7,485 nucleotides of DNA from Actinomycetota bacterium (lineage in GTDB: Bacteria; Actinomycetota; UBA4738; HRBIN12): positions 1 through 7,485 of the forward strand of contig VAYX01000088.1 in NCBI GenBank assembly GCA_005885325.1, read 5' to 3'. This document shows positions 5,323 through 7,485 of this stretch, in pieces. The translations under genes were made by a program, and so were the position numbers. How positions within the stretch are numbered: position 1 is the first letter of the stretch; each line of letters starts with the position of its first letter. Under the pieces are notes generated by a model. That model was given only the letters and a program-made list of their open reading frames with translations, did no database searches and had not been told where the DNA came from.

Positions 5323-5393
5323 GTGGTCCGGCGACGATCGCCGTGGTCGTCGCGTCGATCGTCGCCGGCATCTCCACGCTCTTCGGTCCCTGA
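5316..5393 (+). CDS. 25-residue single-pass membrane microprotein
   Basis: An ATG at 5316 overlaps the end of the MauA-like gene (ATGTTGA) and opens 25 codons ending at TGA 5391-5393. The peptide begins MLSGPAT, has a hydrophobic core IAVVVASIVAGIS (about residues 8-20) and ends TLFGP: one membrane helix with almost no soluble part. Third positions are mostly G or C, as in neighbouring genes. Without it there would be an 80-bp gap in an operon whose other gaps are five bases or overlaps. A modest GGGAG lies 11 bases upstream, so expression probably depends on coupling to the upstream stop. The next gene's ribosome site (GAGGG) overlaps this stop. By analogy with microproteins such as CydX or KdpF it could be a small subunit of the MauE-type complex; this is an inference. 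Confidence 0.6.
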   Translation: MLSGPATIAVVVASIVAGISTLFGP

Positions 5394-5402
5394 GGGCTGT
5401 CG

Positions 5403-6533
5403 ATGGTCGAGACCATCACCCCCGTGGTCCACGGGGGACGAGCCGGAAGGTGGGCGGGAAGCGTCGCGCTCCACACCACGGGGGCGATAGCGTCCGCGGC
5501 GGCGTTCGGCGCGATCCTCGGTGCGGCGGGCTCGCTGCTCGGCGCTCCGTGGGGAGGAGGGGGGGCACTCGTCGTTGCGCTCGTGGCCGTGCTGTACCTG
5601 TTGCGGGAGGCGACCGTGGCGTCGGTACCGGTGCCGCAGCTCCGCCGGCAGGTCCCGCAGTGGTGGCGGACGTTCTTCTCCGTCCCGGTGGCGGCCTTCC
5701 TGTACGGGGTGGGGCTGGGCGTTGGGTTCCTCACCTACCTGACCCACGGGACGCTCGTGGTGGTGGCGGTGGCCGCGGCCGCGTCGGGGAGGCCGGTCGT
5801 GGGGGCCGCCCTGGTGGCCCCGTTCGGGCTGGCCCGGGGGCTGTCGGTGCTGGTGGCGGCTCGGGCCCGACGGCCCGAGGAGGGCTCGGCGCTGGTGGCA
5901 CGTCTGGCACGCAGCGCTTCCTCGCCGGCGTGGCGAGCGGCCCATCTCGCGGTCCTGATCGCCGTGGCAGTGGCCGCGGCGGCCGTGCTCCCGTCGAATG
6001 AGGTGCCCGTCGCCGCCCTGGTTGCTGGGGTGTTCGGTGCCGCGTTCGTCTGGTCCGCAGGGGCCAAGATCACGCGCCCGGCCTCCTGGCGGCGGGTCCT
6101 GGCCGCCTACGGGCTGCCTCGATCGGTGGAGCGGACGTCGCTGATCGTGGTGCCGGCAGCCGAGGTGGCGATCGTCGGCCTGCTGGTGCTGGGGATGCAC
6201 CGGACCGCCGGCATCGCCGCCCTGGTGATGCTCGCCGCCTTCTCGGGGGCGATCCTTCGAGCCCGGCGGCGGTTCGGGGACGTGGTCGCCTGCGGATGCT
6301 TCGGGTCGAGCGACCCGCGGGATTACCGGATCCTGCTCGTGCGGAACGCGGTGCTGGCCGGCGGCGCGTCGATCGCCGCCGTCGGCGGCGTCGACGCCCC
6401 CCGTTTCAGCGTGCCGGGCCTTCCAACGGCCGGCGAAGCCCTCCCCGCGGCGCTCGCGGCCATCGGCATCGCCGTGACGGCATGGATGCTGGCCTCTTCA
6501 CTCCGATCCCTCCGCGTCAGGAGGACCGCGTGA
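5403..6533 (+). CDS. Polytopic membrane protein: N-terminal membrane domain fused to MauE domain
   Basis: A 376-residue protein with about nine or ten hydrophobic segments. The C-terminal half (about 200-330) is a MauE domain: FVWSAGAKITRPASWRRVL (four-helix entry), VVPAAEVAIVGLLVLG, AAFSGAILRARRRFGD, then the redox signature CGCFG (Cys297, Cys299) and a final helix starting LLVRNAVLAG. MauE is needed with MauD to mature methylamine dehydrogenase, probably passing electrons across the membrane. The N-terminal half (20-160) has several helices and a conserved-looking VPQWWRTFFSVPVAAFLYGVG segment but no cysteine. I do not recognise it; a CcdA/DsbD-like transporter fold is only a guess. Typical MauE is about half this length, so the fusion is unusual. 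GAGGG at 5392-5396 serves the ATG; the stop overlaps the next gene (GTGA). Confidence 0.85.
   Translation: MVETITPVVHGGRAGRWAGSVALHTTGAIASAAAFGAILGAAGSLLGAPWGGGGALVVALVAVLYLLREATVASVPVPQLRRQVPQWWRTFFSVPVAAFLYGVGLGVGFLTYLTHGTLVVVAVAAAASGRPVVGAALVAPFGLARGLSVLVAARARRPEEGSALVARLARSASSPAWRAAHLAVLIAVAVAAAAVLPSNEVPVAALVAGVFGAAFVWSAGAKITRPASWRRVLAAYGLPRSVERTSLIVVPAAEVAIVGLLVLGMHRTAGIAALVMLAAFSGAILRARRRFGDVVACGCFGSSDPRDYRILLVRNAVLAGGASIAAVGGVDAPRFSVPGLPTAGEALPAALAAIGIAVTAWMLASSLRSLRVRRTA
6519..6532 (+). promoter_or_regulatory. Shine-Dalgarno and GTG fixing the start of the secreted protein
   Basis: AGGAGG (6519-6524) lies five bases before GTG 6530-6532, inside the last codons of the MauE-type gene. 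This strong site, and the signal peptide that follows, decide against the longer frame that opens upstream at 6296. Confidence 0.8.
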
Positions 6534-7168
6534 GGCGGGGACTCGGCCTGGCTTGTCTCGCTGGGGTCGTGCTCGGAGGGCTCTTGCTGATGAGCCTCCC
6601 TTTGGCGCTCGCGGCGCACGACGACTACGCGGACGGCAACGACACGTGGGGTCGCCTCGACGTAAGGACCGTGGGGTTCACCGCCGATCCGAGCCCGCCC
6701 ACATGGACGATCCACACGTTCTCCTTCTGGACGGCGAGGGACATCCGGGACAGCGGGTTCTTCCTGGTGCTCCTCGACACGCGCGGCGATGCGGAGGAGG
6801 ACTACATCGCCCTCGCACGGTCGAACGGACGAGACCTCATCGGAGGGCTGTTCCGCCGGCGCCCCCGCGGTCCGGACACGGTCGTCGGGCGGATCACGGT
6901 CCGAAAGAAGGGCCCCGAGGGAGTGATCATCTCGGTGGGCCTGGGAAAGCTCCGGTTCGGGCCGAACCGGACGTCCTACTCCTGGCGGGTGGTGACCCAG
7001 TTCACCGGGCCGTCGTGTCCTCGAACGTGCCTCGATCTCGTTCCGAACGACGGCCCCGTCCAGCAGGAGCTTCCTTCGCCGTCGCCGTCGCCGTCGCCGT
7101 CGCCCTCTCCCTCGCCCTCGCCGAGCTCGACGCCGACGCCCAGCCCGACGGCCTCGCCGACGCCGTAG
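6530..7168 (+). CDS. Secreted protein with Ser-Pro-rich C-terminal tail
   Basis: A 212-residue protein. Residues 1-29 form a Sec-type signal peptide (MRRG, a long hydrophobic core, and LALAA before HDDYADGND). The mature domain (30-180) is rich in alternating hydrophobic residues, with GRLDVRTVGF, FSFWTARDIRDSGFFLVLLDTRGD and DYIALARS, which suggests a beta-sandwich. Two cysteines (163 and 167, GPSCPRTCLDL) may form a small disulfide loop. Residues 182-212 are a Ser/Pro/Thr repeat of the kind that spans cell walls; there is no C-terminal membrane helix or LPxTG. I recall similar uncharacterised exported proteins in actinobacteria, but no function. Translation is coupled to the MauE-type gene, so the protein probably works with, or is oxidised by, that system. 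It is the last gene of the operon; no clear terminator follows. Confidence 0.82.
   Translation: MRRGLGLACLAGVVLGGLLLMSLPLALAAHDDYADGNDTWGRLDVRTVGFTADPSPPTWTIHTFSFWTARDIRDSGFFLVLLDTRGDAEEDYIALARSNGRDLIGGLFRRRPRGPDTVVGRITVRKKGPEGVIISVGLGKLRFGPNRTSYSWRVVTQFTGPSCPRTCLDLVPNDGPVQQELPSPSPSPSPSPSPSPSPSSTPTPSPTASPTP
7076..7123 (+). repeat. TCGCCG hexamer microsatellite coding for Ser-Pro repeats
   Basis: Four exact TCGCCG units (7076-7099) are followed by TCGCCC, TCTCCC, TCGCCC and TCGCCG: eight hexamers in all, each encoding Ser-Pro. Slippage in steps of six would change tail length without breaking the frame. Confidence 0.85.
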
Positions 7169-7180
7169 CGAGGAGCGCTA
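7166..7180. other. Inverted repeat joining two convergent stop codons
   Basis: TAGCG (7166-7170) and CGCTA (7176-7180) are inverted around AGGAG. The first TAG is the plus-strand stop of the secreted protein; CTA is the minus-strand TAG of the convergent gene. Only nine bases separate the genes. The five-pair stem has no T tract, so it is weak as a terminator and may be coincidental. Confidence 0.4.
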
Positions 7181-7485
7181 GGCGGTACCGCGCCGCCTCC
7201 TCGCGGCGAGCCCGATACCAGTGCCGAGGAGCGCGAGGGCCGCGATCAGCGCGACCGTGACGGCCAGGCCTGCACCGAACGACCCGCCGGACCCGCCGTC
7301 GGCCGCGACGGCCTGCGCCGCTGGGCTGTCGCCGCCGGTTCCCTGCTCTCCAGTGCTCGCGGGCAAACCCTTGCTCACGAGCAACGTCAGGAGCTCGTCC
7401 GCAGTCGGCCAATAGCCGGGCATGGATCGCCCGAAGCATTGGGCGGCCCCGGATGGAGTGAGGACTTGGAGCCCACCGGGGGCGG
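7178..7485 (-). CDS. C-terminal part of a membrane-anchored surface protein (partial)
   Basis: On the minus strand the frame is open from the window edge to TAG at 7180-7178, giving about 101 residues. An ATG at 7423 lies inside it, but the codons before it are equally coding-like (GGLQVLTPSGAAQCFGRS), so I take this as the 3' end of a longer gene. After a short folded-looking part (YWPTADELLTLLVSKGLP) comes a Gly/Ala/Ser linker, one membrane helix (about GLAVTVALIAALALLGTGIGLAA) and an RRRR tail. This is the layout of an exported protein held by a C-terminal anchor with its bulk outside. There is no LPxTG motif. Convergent with the Mau-like operon; function unknown. Confidence 0.68.
   Translation of the reverse strand, partial: APGGLQVLTPSGAAQCFGRSMPGYWPTADELLTLLVSKGLPASTGEQGTGGDSPAAQAVAADGGSGGSFGAGLAVTVALIAALALLGTGIGLAARRRRGTA

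Noticed and set aside
5073..6200. 375-codon open frame on the minus strand across the MauA-like and MauE genes
   Set aside because: Composition (Arg, His, Gln, Gly and Pro runs) is typical of an antisense shadow in GC-rich DNA; the plus strand has recognisable domains.
6296..6529. Upstream extension of the secreted protein
   Set aside because: It overlaps the MauE C-terminus in another frame and would bury the signal peptide; AGGAGG before GTG 6530 gives a better start.
7076..7123. Hexamer tract as a CRISPR-like or regulatory repeat
   Set aside because: Units are adjacent with no spacers and lie in frame in a coding tail, encoding Ser-Pro.

Overview
This is a very GC-rich window with G/C-biased third codon positions and GTG as well as ATG starts. 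It looks like chromosomal DNA of an actinomycete, probably a deep-branching or uncultured Actinomycetota. The best lineage evidence is at 174-1364: a DUF3566 membrane protein, then tRNA-Ile(GAU), then a tiny membrane protein. In many actinobacteria this order lies just downstream of gyrA. Here gyrA is absent and a divergent MFS-type transporter (cut by the window start) takes its place.

Layout: (1) 1-138, minus strand, N-terminus of an MFS-like permease. (2) 174-971, DUF3566 protein with an unusual hydrophobic N-terminal extension and an internal start that has its own Shine-Dalgarno. (3) 1020-1418, a compact unit of consensus-like promoter, tRNA-Ile, 58-aa membrane protein and strong terminator hairpin. 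(4) 1463-3432, two genes overlapping by ATGA: a COG3375-type GNAT acyltransferase and an enolase-superfamily N-succinylamino acid racemase/o-succinylbenzoate synthase. Together they suggest N-succinylation and racemisation of amino acids. (5) 3433-3656, an intergenic region with an 18-bp hairpin capped by UUCG, then a recognisable promoter overlapped by a 12-bp palindrome.

(6) 3657-7168, a tightly packed, apparently translationally coupled operon and the most interesting part. In order: a protein of seven exact 23-residue repeats; a membrane-anchored thioredoxin-fold protein of the MauD type (CPVC); a Tat-exported protein with ten cysteines that recalls the methylamine dehydrogenase small subunit (MauA); a 25-residue membrane microprotein; a polytopic membrane protein with a MauE domain (CGCFG) fused to an unrecognised membrane domain; and a secreted protein with a Ser-Pro tail. 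The MauD, MauE and MauA-like parts resemble the maturation machinery of methylamine dehydrogenase, but there is no catalytic heavy chain (MauB), MauG or electron acceptor gene in the window. I infer a periplasmic or cell-surface thiol-disulfide system that matures the cysteine-rich protein, not methylamine oxidation.

(7) 7178-7485, minus strand, convergent with the operon: the C-terminal part of a protein ending in a transmembrane helix and an arginine-rich tail.
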